Under the pieces are notes generated by a model. The model made no database searches. It saw only the letters and a list, made by a program, of their open reading frames with translations, and had not been told where the DNA came from. Source: [Clostridium] asparagiforme DSM 15981 (GTDB taxonomy: Bacteria > Bacillota > Clostridia > Lachnospirales > Lachnospiraceae). From it: DNA of 64,000 nucleotides. The stretch spans positions 868,001 to 932,000 of the forward strand of contig CP102272.1 in NCBI GenBank assembly GCA_025149125.1, written 5' to 3'. Shown piece after piece: positions 39,192-48,649 of the stretch. A program made the position numbers and the translations under genes. The number at the start of each line of letters is the position of its first letter. The first letter of the stretch is position 1.

Positions 39192-40577
39192 ATGGCATTT
39201 TTAGAACAGATACATCAGATGGTATGGGGGCCGTGGACCATGGTGGCATTCCTGGGCGTGGGGCTGTTCTTCAGCCTGAAGAGCCGCCTATTCCAGCTGA
39301 GAGGTTTTTCCTACTGGTGGAAGGCGACGGTGGGGAGTCTTGGAAAAAAGGACGGAAACGAGGAGCAGGGGAAGGGCGGAAAAAAGGGAATCAGTCAGTT
39401 CCAGTCCGTGTGCACCGCCCTGGCGGCTACGGTGGGGACGGGAAATATCGCGGGCGTGGCCACGGCCCTGACTGCGGGCGGCCCCGGGGCGCTGTTCTGG
39501 ATGTGGGTGTCCGCCCTGATCGGTATGATTACCGCCTACGCGGAAACCACGCTGGGAATCCGCTATCGCTACCGCGATGAGAACGGCCGTTACATGTGCG
39601 GGCCATACGTGTATATGGAGCGCGGCCTGGGAATGAAGGGCATGGGGATCATGTACGGCGTGCTGTGCCTTCTGGCGTCCATGGGTATGGGAAGCATGGT
39701 GCAGTCCAACTCCGCCGTGGGCACCATGGCCTACAGCTGGCATATCCCTGAACTGGCAGGCGGCCTGATGCTGACCGCTCTGATCTGGCTGGTAATCAGC
39801 GGCGGCATCAGCCGTATCGGCACGGTGGCGGAGAAGCTGATGCCTGCGGCTTCCGGCATCTATATCGTGTTCTCGCTGGTGGTGATCCTCTCTTGCGCAG
39901 AGCGGCTTCCTCAGGTTTTCGGAGCGATTTTAAGCGGCGCCTTTACCCCGTCGGCCGCCGCGGGCGGAGCGGCAGGGTACGGGATCAGCCGCAGCCTGCG
40001 CTACGGAATGGCCAGAGGCGTATTTTCCAACGAGGCGGGCCTGGGCACCCTGGCGGTGCTGCACGGGGAGGCCAAGGACACCACGCCCCAGCAGCAGGGC
40101 ATGTGGGCCATGTTTGAGGTGTTTTTTGACACGGTGATCCTCTGTACCCTGACCGCACTGGTGATTTTGTGTATGACCGGGTCGGCGCCGGAGCGGGTTC
40201 CCTACGAGGGCGCGGCGCTGGCCTCCTGGTGTTTTGAGGGCCGTCTGGGCGCTGCGGGGGAATTTCTGGTCTCCGCGTCCATGGTGGTATTCGCCTTTGC
40301 CACCCTGATCGCCTGGTTTTACCTGGGAAAGCAGGCCGCGGCCTACACGGCCGGCGCGCTGGGGTTCGACCGGCGGCGGAAGCAGAAATTCGTGAATAAA
40401 ATTTACCCCCTGTTCTACGTGGCGGCGGTGTTCACCGGGAGCATCAGCCGGCTGGAGGTGGTGTGGATCCTGTCCGATATCTGGAACGGTCTGATGGCGT
40501 TCCCCAACCTGACGGCTTTGCTGTTTCTGAGCGGACAGGTGATGATGCCGGAGTGGAGGGGGAGAAGGGGGCGTTAG
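39192..40577 (+). CDS. Sodium:alanine symporter (AGCS family)
   Basis: A 461-residue membrane transporter; start after GGTGGCGGAAT. GTGNIAGVATALTAGGPGAL followed by FWMWVSALIGMITAYAETTL is the AGCS signature with its sodium and substrate site; FSNEAGLGTLAVLHG is also conserved. About eleven helices. It imports alanine or glycine with sodium. Monocistronic with a strong terminator. Confidence 0.93.
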   Translation: MAFLEQIHQMVWGPWTMVAFLGVGLFFSLKSRLFQLRGFSYWWKATVGSLGKKDGNEEQGKGGKKGISQFQSVCTALAATVGTGNIAGVATALTAGGPGALFWMWVSALIGMITAYAETTLGIRYRYRDENGRYMCGPYVYMERGLGMKGMGIMYGVLCLLASMGMGSMVQSNSAVGTMAYSWHIPELAGGLMLTALIWLVISGGISRIGTVAEKLMPAASGIYIVFSLVVILSCAERLPQVFGAILSGAFTPSAAAGGAAGYGISRSLRYGMARGVFSNEAGLGTLAVLHGEAKDTTPQQQGMWAMFEVFFDTVILCTLTALVILCMTGSAPERVPYEGAALASWCFEGRLGAAGEFLVSASMVVFAFATLIAWFYLGKQAAAYTAGALGFDRRRKQKFVNKIYPLFYVAAVFTGSISRLEVVWILSDIWNGLMAFPNLTALLFLSGQVMMPEWRGRRGR

Positions 40578-40630
40578 GGCATTTGTGGCGCATTTGGCAA
40601 TCAGTCGGGCCGCAGATACCCCGCAATATA

Positions 40631-40667
40631 AAAAACAGGTTAGCCAACACTGGCTAACCTGTTTTTT
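40631..40667. terminator. Bidirectional terminator
   Basis: AAAACAGGTTAGCCA-ACAC-TGGCTAACCTGTTTTTT: a perfect stem with A and T runs on both sides. Confidence 0.95.
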
Positions 40668-40890
40668 ATGAGAAAAAGTATTATTAAAAGGGAGGAGAGC
40701 TGATAATTGCTTATCAGCTCGAGTATTATGAAAAAAATCTTGTAAGCGTTATTTAGTTTAGTCGTTTTGTCTAACTGACTATGGTTAAAGTATATCCGGC
40801 AATCATGAATAGTTCGTGTTGTTTATGTAAAGAGTTTTTAAATGATTTATGAACAGAATGTGAATAAGACGCATTGGGAAATCTGTCGCC

Positions 40891-40922
40891 CGCCCGGATT
40901 GTCCGCCCGGATTGTCCGCCCG
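40891..40922. repeat. 13-bp tandem repeat (2.5 copies)
   Basis: CGCCCGGATTGTC repeated twice plus a partial copy, ending 4 bp before the EAL stop codon. A related tract occurs at 52771-52803. Confidence 0.7.
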
Positions 40923-40926
40923 TGCC

Positions 40927-43191
40927 TCAGGACAGATACCTGGCCATAAACTCCGGGATCGGCAGAGGCTTGCTGAAAACATACCCCTGAACCATGTCGC
41001 AGTGGATACTGCGCAGGTATTCCACCTGATCGGGAGTCTCGATCCCCTCGGCTACGGTCCTCACCTGCAGGTGTCCGGCCAGTTCCACCAGGCTGGCGAT
41101 AATGTCCTTTGCCTTTCGGCCGGACATGTTGAGGAAAAAGGAGCGGTCCAGCTTGATGGTGTCCACGTCGAATTCCTTTAGCAGGCCCAGGGAGGAGAAT
41201 CCGGCTCCGAAGTCGTCCAGGGAGCAGAGAAAGCCCAGGTCGTGCATCGTTCGGATGGACTCTTTTACGATTTCAATCTGCCGGTTGTCGAAAAAGATGG
41301 ACTCCGTCAGCTCAAATTCGATGATTCCCCGGGGGATTCCGTGCTGTCCGGCGATGCGGGCGAAGTCGTCCAGAAAGCCGGGGGTTCGGAAGTGCTGGCG
41401 GGAGAGATTCACGGAGACCGGGAACATTTCCCGGCCATCCCGTTTCAGACCGGCAAGCGCGGCGCAGATCCCGGTGAACACATAGCGGTCCAGCGCGCAT
41501 ATTTTTCCGTTCCGCTCAAACAGGGGAATGAAGTCCGACGGAGGGATGATTCCCCTGACGGGATGGTTCCAGCGCACCAGGGCTTCGGCTCCAGCCAGGC
41601 GGTTGTCCTGCAAGCTGATTTTCGGCTGAAGGTAGATCAGAAAATCACCCCGCTCCAGGGAGCTGTCAAACAAGGTGTTTAACTCCTGTTCCAGACGCAG
41701 GCGGTCGGTCAGGCTGTCGTCGTAAAAAGCGCATAGCCGGCTGTGATCCGGCGTCGGATTCTGGCTGGCCAGACGGGCATGGTCCTGAAGGATGGTGATA
41801 TCCTGACCAGGATCCTCCACCAGGCATACGCCCGACCGGACGGTAATGGGAAGGGCGGGCAGATCCGCAGCCTGTGATGCGTTGATTTCCCGGATAACCT
41901 GATCCAGACGGAGCTGTATGGTTTGGGGATCGTGCTCCCGCAGGCAGAGGAAAAAGTGGTCGGACTCCCCTCTGGCGGCAAATTCCTCCCGGTCATGGTC
42001 CGCGCTGCGCTCCAGGGTGCGGTAAAGATGGCAAAGCAGACGGTTTCCACCCTCGGTTGTGTACTGTTCGTTGATCAGTTTGAAGCCGCATACGTTCAGA
42101 AACACAATCGCGAAGGTGTTGGGCTTGAGAGAATCGGCCAGGGACCGGTAGCGGGCCTGAAAGGCCGCGTTGTTCAGGCCGCCGGTGAGCGGGTCGGTAA
42201 AGGCAATCTGCTCCAGATACTTTTTGTGGGCTCCGTAGAGGCGAAACAGGGATAGGAGAAACAGCGTGAAAAACAGGATGGTTACGCCCACAATGGCAAA
42301 GGTCTGCCAAATGTAACGTTCCGCCCCTCTGGTGATGATGTCGGCCGGAATGATGGTGAGAAGAAACCAGTCATTTAAATGCAGCGCATTGTAGGAGAGG
42401 TACAGTTTCTCGCCTGTGGCTGAGGTGAATTTCAAAAGGCCCTCCCGGCCGCCCTTCACGTCTGCCTGCATCCGGTGGATATCGGCGATCACCTCCTGGT
42501 TTTGGTCATTGCGGAAGAGGTCGTCCAGACGGAGAAAGGGCTTCAAATCCGTGGGGGAGATTACAACCCGGCCGTTGTTGTCCACGATGCAGCTGAGCAT
42601 TTGACCGTTAAAACTGTTGGCGGAGATCATGTCCTGGATATTTTCTGTGCTGCGCGTGCCCATCAGCAGCTCGTCGGGGCCGTTGTCGCGATAAACGGGG
42701 GTGGAGTATAAAAGATATTTTCCACCTGTGTATGTGACGCAGGCTTCCGGGGGAATCTGGATGGAGGGAGCCGCGTTGGGAGAGCCGCCGGAATCAGCGC
42801 CCGGGTCTAAATCCCCGGCGGAGGCGATGACGGAGCCTTCATGGTTTATCAGGACCAACCGGTCAAATTCCAGAATATGAGCCTTGCGCTCCAGAAATTC
42901 AGTCAGCGCAAGGCTGCTCTGATATTCCCGGATTTGGGAAAGGGAATCGGCCATCATTTTTAGATTGGTGATCCGGCTTTGGAAGGCATCCCGGATGTCG
43001 GAGGCGGACTCAGAGGTCACGTCCCTTAAGTAACCTTGCGTGCTGTGACTCAGGGCTTCCTGCAGCTTGGCGGCGTTCCAGATCATAACAGCAAAGATCA
43101 GAATGAGTAGAAGGGATAATAATAGGATAGGGCGCCCTTTATCCGAAAGGGTGAACGGTCTGCCGGGCTGCCGTTTGTTCTGTGTGTTCAT
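40927..43191 (-). CDS. Membrane sensor with degenerate GGDEF and EAL domain (c-di-GMP phosphodiesterase)
   Basis: A 754-residue protein. Membrane helix at about 22-42, extracellular dCACHE-like sensor 45-285, helix about 290-312, GGDEF-type domain 325-470, EAL 490-750. The GGDEF signature is RGESDHF, so cyclase activity is unlikely. EAL residues are intact (GAEALVRWNHPVRG, FELTESIF, DDFGAGFSSLGLLKEFDVDT, KLDRSFF), so it should hydrolyse c-di-GMP in response to an outside signal. Monocistronic. Confidence 0.9.
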   Translation of the reverse strand: MNTQNKRQPGRPFTLSDKGRPILLLSLLLILIFAVMIWNAAKLQEALSHSTQGYLRDVTSESASDIRDAFQSRITNLKMMADSLSQIREYQSSLALTEFLERKAHILEFDRLVLINHEGSVIASAGDLDPGADSGGSPNAAPSIQIPPEACVTYTGGKYLLYSTPVYRDNGPDELLMGTRSTENIQDMISANSFNGQMLSCIVDNNGRVVISPTDLKPFLRLDDLFRNDQNQEVIADIHRMQADVKGGREGLLKFTSATGEKLYLSYNALHLNDWFLLTIIPADIITRGAERYIWQTFAIVGVTILFFTLFLLSLFRLYGAHKKYLEQIAFTDPLTGGLNNAAFQARYRSLADSLKPNTFAIVFLNVCGFKLINEQYTTEGGNRLLCHLYRTLERSADHDREEFAARGESDHFFLCLREHDPQTIQLRLDQVIREINASQAADLPALPITVRSGVCLVEDPGQDITILQDHARLASQNPTPDHSRLCAFYDDSLTDRLRLEQELNTLFDSSLERGDFLIYLQPKISLQDNRLAGAEALVRWNHPVRGIIPPSDFIPLFERNGKICALDRYVFTGICAALAGLKRDGREMFPVSVNLSRQHFRTPGFLDDFARIAGQHGIPRGIIEFELTESIFFDNRQIEIVKESIRTMHDLGFLCSLDDFGAGFSSLGLLKEFDVDTIKLDRSFFLNMSGRKAKDIIASLVELAGHLQVRTVAEGIETPDQVEYLRSIHCDMVQGYVFSKPLPIPEFMARYLS

Positions 43192-43380
43192 ATTAATTCA
43201 TATACTCCATAACATTGATATCAGGATAAAATCCATCTGAGTATATTTTAAGAAACTTCATTTGAGAAATCAATGTTATATTTGTGTACATAAGCATATA
43301 GTAGGATGGATTTTGTGATATAATAACAGTTGAAATCAAACCGGGGCGGTTATGGGGCTTTGGGGAAACGAGGTGGCAGG

Positions 43381-44853
43381 GTGGAGGACAAGCAGACGCT
43401 GAGCGAGTATGTATATGGAAATTTGAGAGAATAGATTCTCACGGGATATCTGCGCCGGGGAGAGCCGCTTCCCTCCCTAAGCCAGCTGTGCGAGACTTAT
43501 CATGTGGGGATTCGGACCGCGAGGGACGTGCTGAGGAGGCTGAGTCAGGAAGATCTGATACGGACGGAGGAGAGGAGGCCCTCGGTGGTCATTTACCGGC
43601 GGCCGGAGGAGGAAGGGAATCAGGTCGAGATATCCGCCGTGCTGGCGAGGCGGGTGGAGATCGGGGAGATTTATGAGACTATGGGTCATATAATGCCGGA
43701 GCTTTTTGCATTTTCCGTCCAGGTGTGCGGGCGGGAAGCGGCGTTGGAATATTTGAAGGGGATGAAGAAGGACGGCGGGAGCGCGCTGGAGGTCCGGTGG
43801 AAAACGGCCTCCACAGCGCTGCACAGGCTTTTGGACGCCTCTTGCAACCTGCTGTTTCGGGATGTGTTTAGCAGCCTTAAAATCTGCGCCCGGGTGCCGT
43901 TCTTTCTGGAATGCAGCGAGGCCGCGTCCCTCAGCCGCGCTTACCGGGACTATGGAAATCCCGTGTGGATCGCAGAGGCGGTGGAGACAGGGAACCCGGA
44001 GGAAATCCGGCGCAGGTTCAGGACTATGTACCGCGCTCTGGCAGACGGGGTGGAGGAATATCTGGCCTCTCTGGCGGCGATGGCGGACGGTACGGGCTGC
44101 GGGACGCCGGAGGAGAAGCGCTGCTTTTCCTGGAATGCGAAGTTGGGGCGGGACCACTACTATTTGCAGATAGCCCGCAGCCTGATCGACCGGATCGGAA
44201 CCGGTTTTTATCGGGACGGCTCATTCCTGCCTTCGGAGGCGGCTCTGGCCGCAGAGTACGGCGTGTCGGTTTCCACCATTCGCAAGGCCCTGGCTATGCT
44301 GAACCGGCTGGGCTTCTGCCGTACCTACAATGTGAAGGGGACCCAGGTGACGCTGTTTAACGACGAGGCCACGTTTTACGCTCTGAAGAACCGGGTGCAC
44401 AAGCGCGAGACGCTTTTGTATTTGAGCGGGCTTCAGTTTATGACTCTGGCAGCGGGACCGGCGGCAAAGCTGGCCTTTTCCGGGATTTCCGGGACGGAGC
44501 TGCTGCGGCTTAAGGAGAAAATGGAGCAGCCCCTCAGCATCCCGTTGGACGTGCTCATCCGCTGCGTGATAAGGTACCTGCCGCTGGAGCCGTACCGGGT
44601 GATCCTGCAGGAGGTCAGCGATATCCTGCACTGGGGGTATTACTATTCCTTCTACGAGGGGGGAGCCAGGAGCGCCAATGAGTTGAACAACAGGGCGCTT
44701 AATGCCTTTGCGCTGCTGGAAGAGGGCAGGCGGGACGCCTTTGCCGGCGAGCTCTCCGGCTGCTTTGGACACGCCCTGGAGATGGTAAGGGACGCAATGG
44801 TGGAATTCGGCCTTTTGGAGGCGGCGAACCTGGTCACTCCGAAGCCGCAATAA
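43381..44853 (+). pseudogene. Tandem-wHTH GntR-type regulator with in-frame amber codon
   Basis: From a GTG after GAGGTGG the frame reads VEDKQTLSEYVYGNLRE, then TAG at 43432-43434, then continues without shift: ILTGYLRRGEPLPSLSQLCE, TYHVGIRTARDVLRRLSQED. This is one GntR winged helix with TAG where CAG (Gln) is usual. A second GntR helix-turn-helix follows at 44180-44350 (FLPSEAALAAEYGVSVSTIR), then a helical C-terminal domain. Translation could restart at the GTG at 43504, giving 449 residues without a complete first domain. Recent nonsense mutation, sequencing error or read-through are all possible. Confidence 0.75.
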
Positions 44854-44866
44854 AATAAATTGTATC

Positions 44867-44909
44867 AAAAAAGCTCATCAGCAGCGGGAGGCGGCTGATG
44901 GGCTTTTTT
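44867..44909. terminator. Bidirectional terminator
   Basis: AAAAAAGC-CATCAGC / GCTGATG-GCTTTTTT stem between the GntR gene and the convergent 133-residue gene. Confidence 0.85.
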
Positions 44910-44947
44910 GATGCAGCGGTCCGGTGCGCGGCCCGGCGGCCGGGCCG

Positions 44948-45349
44948 TTACCGGGCGCAGAGGCTGTTGACGAATGCCAGGTAACAGCCAAAGTCCCCGA
45001 TGCGTTTCCGGTTGTACGGGTCCTCCTCCTCATGGCCCAGGGTCTCGCGCCACGCGGCTTCATGGCCCTGAAGGCGGAGATATCTGGCCAGCTGGTTAAA
45101 TTTGACGATCAGGGAGTTGTGGCAGGCGGTGCGGCTGGAATCGCGGTCCGTCTTTTCAGCCCGGCTCCAGAGGAACCATTGGGAGCGGAAGGCAATATAA
45201 CGGGTGGCGGTCACGGCCAGCTCCTGGTAAAGCTCAAGGGCGTCCGGGTCATTGCCCATCTCGGATATTATGTCCCCGTGCAGCTGCTCCATCTCTTCCA
45301 GGGTAAGGCTGCGGTCCGCGGCCAGATAGGTTTTATAGGTATCAATCAT
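44948..45349 (-). CDS. Hypothetical helical protein (133 aa)
   Basis: A 133-residue soluble, mostly helical protein: TLEEMEQLHGDIISEMGNDP, ELYQELAVTATRYIAFRSQW, HNSLIVKFNQLARYLRLQGH, RKRIGDFGCYLAFVNSLCAR. GGAGGCGCACA precedes ATG. No family recognised. Its upstream region is the three-copy hairpin repeat, which may affect its expression. Confidence 0.75.
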   Translation of the reverse strand: MIDTYKTYLAADRSLTLEEMEQLHGDIISEMGNDPDALELYQELAVTATRYIAFRSQWFLWSRAEKTDRDSSRTACHNSLIVKFNQLARYLRLQGHEAAWRETLGHEEEDPYNRKRIGDFGCYLAFVNSLCAR

Positions 45350-45390
45350 TGTGCGCCTCCGAAGGTGTGGTTACGGTGCTGTCTTTCTTA

Positions 45391-45550
45391 ATTATACGTT
45401 GTCGTCAACCGCAGGTTGATGATAAGGGGTACGTTTCCTTGATTATACGTTGTCGTCAACCGCAGGTTGATGATAAGGGATACGTTTCCCTATTATACGT
45501 TGTCGTCAACCGCAGGTTGATGATAAGGGATACGTTTCCTTGATTATACC
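45391..45550. repeat. Tandem hairpin repeat, three copies of 50-51 bp plus a partial
   Basis: Units begin at 45391, 45442 and 45492, with a partial at 45543. Each contains TCAACC-GCA-GGTTGA flanked by TATACGTTGTCG and TGATAAGGG(G/A)TACG. Copies are nearly identical over the whole unit, so there are no spacers. It sits immediately upstream of the minus-strand 133-residue gene. Confidence 0.9.
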
Positions 45551-45702
45551 ATAAAATGCATGAAAAATGAGGACGGCCGCCGGATTTGCCGTTGGTTTGA
45601 AACTATTTTTAGAAAATACCGGATTTATAAAACCGGACGGGCGGCTCATACGTCTTATAGGCAGGAACGGGAAAATGAAAAAGGAGACGGAAAGGAGGTT
45701 TT

Positions 45703-45966
45703 ATGGATTTTTTTAAGATTATCAATGACATTGCCGCGGAGACACGGATGAATATGGGGGAAAAAGTGCGGATGCTGATCCGGATTCTGGTAGGCATTTC
45801 CCCGAAACGGATCGAATGCCACAGGCGGGCCGGGCCACCGGCGGGCGGATATCCGGGGGAGAAGTCCCTGAGTCCGGGGCCGGATGGCGCGGTGGAGGCG
45901 GGTAGCTGCGCGGGGAAAATGAAGACGGCCGGGCCGGAGTCTACTCGTCCTCGCGATATTCAATGA
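45703..45966 (+). CDS. Small protein of unknown function (87 aa)
   Basis: A good ribosome site (AAGGAGG, 5 nt before ATG) supports translation. The first 40 residues are helical and amphipathic (FFKIINDIAAETRMNMGEKV, RMLIRILVGISPKRIECHRR); the rest is proline- and glycine-rich and low in conservation signals. It overlaps the convergent XRE gene by 26 bp. It could be a short membrane-associated peptide, or a decayed gene. Confidence 0.45.
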   Translation: MDFFKIINDIAAETRMNMGEKVRMLIRILVGISPKRIECHRRAGPPAGGYPGEKSLSPGPDGAVEAGSCAGKMKTAGPESTRPRDIQ

Positions 45967-46141
45967 CATCGGCGACGCCGCATTTTAAAATCCGGCAGAG
46001 CTGGTTGACCGTGTTGGTGGAAATACTGTTCCCCTGCTTGATGCTGTAGTAGGTAGCGCGGCTGAAGCCGGCCTTTTGCAACTTATAGGAAGTGATTTTC
46101 TTTTCTTTCATGGTTTTGAACAGCGGTTCATAGCTTATCAT
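45941..46141 (-). CDS. Small XRE-family regulator
   Basis: A 66-residue Cro/CI helix-turn-helix protein: YEPLFKTMKEKKITSYKLQK, GFSRATYYSIKQGNSISTNT, VNQLCRILKCGVADVIEYRE. Ribosome site GGAGGTAC. Divergent from a small membrane-protein gene whose -10 overlaps a palindrome, so it likely represses that gene. Such XRE regulators are common in Lachnospiraceae chromosomes and in mobile elements. Confidence 0.85.
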   Translation of the reverse strand: MISYEPLFKTMKEKKITSYKLQKAGFSRATYYSIKQGNSISTNTVNQLCRILKCGVADVIEYREDE

Positions 46142-46192
46142 CCCGTACCTCCGGCTGATTTGATGATTTAAGTATAGGGGGCTTGAAAACGA

Positions 46193-46221
46193 TTGAATAT
46201 GTACGAATATACGAGTATAAT
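46193..46221 (+). promoter_or_regulatory. Promoter with palindromic operator
   Basis: TTGAAT, 17 nt, TATAAT. The palindrome TATACGAGTATA (46208-46219) overlaps the -10 and is a candidate site for the divergent XRE protein. Confidence 0.65.
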
Positions 46222-46274
46222 TGGAGCGGGACGGAGGGCTGGTCCGGCCGTCGCAGAGTCAGGAGGTGGAGCGT

Positions 46275-46457
46275 ATGGACCAACGGTGGAAGTATAATTT
46301 TATAATACACATTCTTTTGAGTATTATGACAGTTCTTGCGGCAGCCGCGCTGTTTTTATTTTATGAGAACCGGCTGGCGGAGGACATGATCCGGGAGCTG
46401 AACCGGGATTATGAGGAGCTGCTGCGGGAGCGGGGGACCGGTTCCGGCGGCGAGTGA
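46275..46457 (+). CDS. Small single-pass membrane protein (60 aa)
   Basis: Start at the ATG 5 nt after AGGAGGTGG. Residues 7-30 form one membrane helix (YNFIIHILLSIMTVLAAAAL), then an acidic/basic helix (NRLAEDMIRELNRDYEELLR). Controlled by the strong promoter upstream. No homologue recognised; a regulatory small membrane protein is possible. Confidence 0.7.
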   Translation: MDQRWKYNFIIHILLSIMTVLAAAALFLFYENRLAEDMIRELNRDYEELLRERGTGSGGE

Positions 46458-46568
46458 CAAAAAATGAAATTATTTTCAAATATTTAAAACCGGCGGGGGA
46501 TCGCAGGCGTCTTTAAGGCATAGGCAATCAAATTGGATTGACAGACCAACTATCAGGAGGGTAAAACG

Positions 46569-48593
46569 ATGAACAAAACGAAACATACCGCATTGGTCCG
46601 GCTGGGGGCAGCCGCCGTAATGACCGTGATGACCGCGTCCACCGCATTGGCGGGCACATGGCAGTCCGGGGCCGCAGGCTGGCGCTATCACAACGACGGC
46701 GGGCAGCCCGTGGGCGGCTGGATTCAGGATGGGGCGGAATATTACCACACGGATGAAAATGGTTACATGCAGACCGGGTGGTACCAGGATATGGCCGACA
46801 ACGGCCGATGGTATTATCTGAATCCGCAGCAGGGCGGGCCTCAGGGCGCTTTAAAGACCGGCTGGCTGTTGGACAACGGCAGGTGGTATTTTCTGGACAC
46901 CCGGATCGGGGGACCAAGGGGCAGCCTGATGAGCGGCTGGCAGTGGATTGACGGGAAATGCTATTATTTGGACCCGGCGCAGGGCGGCGCCATGGCGGCG
47001 GACTGCATCACGCCGGACGGAAGCCGGGTGGATGCCTCGGGAGCCTGGGTGGACGGAAACGGCGCTCCTCATTATGAGAAGGGCAAGGGGATCTCCTCCA
47101 CCGTGACTGTGGACATTACCGCCCAGGGCCCGGGAGGCGCGGCAACCGGCTCCGGAGGCCGTACAACGGGCGGTTCTGGCGGCGGAAGCGGTTCCGGCGG
47201 AGGCGGGAGCAGCTACAGCGGCATTTATGGGGAGGATTTTGAGTGGAGCGATTATTCCGACGATTCGGTCAGCCGCTCGGCCAATGATTTTGAGAACGGC
47301 AACTACGGGATGATGGACTCCGACGAGCGGGAGGAGATGAAGGAGGCCATTGAGGATTTTAAGGACACCTATATCACCTCCGGCATGAGCGATTTCGAGA
47401 AGGAGATCATGATCATCAAATGGCTGGTGGAGAATTGCAGCTATGAGAAGGCCAAGGACTGGTCCAGGGCCACCGGTTACAGCTGCATTGTGCTGGGCAA
47501 GGCACAGTGCTCCGGTTACGCGGATGCGTTTTTGCAGACGGCAAAGGCCTGTGGGCTGGAGGTCCGGTATGTGTACAGCAGCACCCACGCCTGGAACCTG
47601 ATCAAGCTGGACGGCGAGTGGTACCACGTGGACGTGACCTGGGAGGACCCGGTGGGCAGTAACGACTACGGTTTTTCCGGGCTGCGCAACCTGTACATCA
47701 ACCTGGAGGACGATGAGATCAAGGGCGTGTCCCACCACCACAGATGGCAGCCGGACCGGATTAAGGCCAGTGGAAGCGCCTATGGCCGCAAGGTGGTGGC
47801 CCGGTATCTGAAGGACGGCACCATCGACACCTCCAAGGGCGAGAGCTTCAAAGAGCAGATGGACCGGTATTTCGACAAGGTGACCAATGAGGACGGCAGC
47901 AACAGCTTTATCTATACCAGCACCGGGGCTACGGCGGACCGGATCTGCGCCTACCTGGAGACCATGATTGAGGCTAAGAGCGAGAACTTCGGCTTTTTGG
48001 TCCGTTATCCCTCCGCGTATACGGCTCAGGTGACGGGCAACTACAGCAAACTGGTGAAGATCAACAATGAGATTGAGGAGAAGGTGAACAGCCGGATCAA
48101 TGAGAAGTATCAGAACGTGCTGAAAAATCCGGTGAGAATTTCCCTCTATCTGAAACGGGACGCGGACGTCAACTATTACGCGTATGAGAACGGAAGCCTC
48201 TATTATCAGGAAGGACAGGGCAGGAAGATTAATTATCTGGTGCGTTTTGTGGACACGGACGGAAATGAGGTCGGAACCCAGAGCGGCACGGGAGAGAAGA
48301 AACGGAGCGTCCAGTTGACGTTCCCGGAGGGATACAGCTGGATCAGCAACGGCTCTGAGAACTGCAAGGTAAGCCAGGGGAAGGTTTCTTACGGCGGAAG
48401 GAGCTTCCAGATTCTGGACGGCGACGAGATCGAAGTGCAGATCCGCCTGAGAAAGCTGAAAACGGAGAACAGCAAACCGGAGGAGCAGGAGGACGAGGCG
48501 CCGGAGACCGGGAAAGAGGCGGAGAGCGCGGGGGATAAAGCGGAGAACAAGCAGCCGGAGAAGGCTTCGCCCTCCTCCGCGGACAGAGGATAA
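46569..48593 (+). CDS. Secreted transglutaminase-like protein with cell-wall-binding repeats
   Basis: A 674-residue protein. Signal peptide 1-29 (ending TASTALAG). Residues 30-150 hold choline-binding-type repeats (GWRYHNDGGQPVGGWIQDG, GWYQDMADNGRWYYLNPQ, GWLLDNGRWYFLD). A G/S linker (about 175-215) follows. Residues 250-400 form a transglutaminase-like core with nucleophile in KAQCSGYADAF, histidine in STHAWNLIKLDGEWYHVDVT and Asp in VDVTWEDP. The C-terminal 200 residues end in an E/K-rich tail. Likely a wall-attached peptidase or cross-linker. Confidence 0.9.
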   Translation: MNKTKHTALVRLGAAAVMTVMTASTALAGTWQSGAAGWRYHNDGGQPVGGWIQDGAEYYHTDENGYMQTGWYQDMADNGRWYYLNPQQGGPQGALKTGWLLDNGRWYFLDTRIGGPRGSLMSGWQWIDGKCYYLDPAQGGAMAADCITPDGSRVDASGAWVDGNGAPHYEKGKGISSTVTVDITAQGPGGAATGSGGRTTGGSGGGSGSGGGGSSYSGIYGEDFEWSDYSDDSVSRSANDFENGNYGMMDSDEREEMKEAIEDFKDTYITSGMSDFEKEIMIIKWLVENCSYEKAKDWSRATGYSCIVLGKAQCSGYADAFLQTAKACGLEVRYVYSSTHAWNLIKLDGEWYHVDVTWEDPVGSNDYGFSGLRNLYINLEDDEIKGVSHHHRWQPDRIKASGSAYGRKVVARYLKDGTIDTSKGESFKEQMDRYFDKVTNEDGSNSFIYTSTGATADRICAYLETMIEAKSENFGFLVRYPSAYTAQVTGNYSKLVKINNEIEEKVNSRINEKYQNVLKNPVRISLYLKRDADVNYYAYENGSLYYQEGQGRKINYLVRFVDTDGNEVGTQSGTGEKKRSVQLTFPEGYSWISNGSENCKVSQGKVSYGGRSFQILDGDEIEVQIRLRKLKTENSKPEEQEDEAPETGKEAESAGDKAENKQPEKASPSSADRG

Positions 48594-48649
48594 GAATCCG
48601 CCGCCGGAATGCGGCGGACACACGATAAAGAGAGAAGAGGAGATCAAAA

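Larger units (their letters stand above)
40578..40926. other. Non-coding region between AGCS and EAL genes
   Basis: Holds the bidirectional terminator (40631-40667), an AT-rich stretch without open frames, and a 13-bp tandem repeat next to the EAL stop. Nothing else is evident. Confidence 0.6.

Noticed and set aside
43432..43434. TAG as pyrrolysine or other recoding
   Set aside because: GntR regulators have no need of pyrrolysine and no suppressor machinery is visible; a CAG-to-TAG nonsense change or error is simpler.
45391..45550. CRISPR array
   Set aside because: The whole 50-bp unit is conserved between copies; there are no unique spacers.
46851..48647. A 598-codon minus-strand open frame
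   Set aside because: Antisense shadow of the transglutaminase-like protein; no ribosome site and no recognisable domain.
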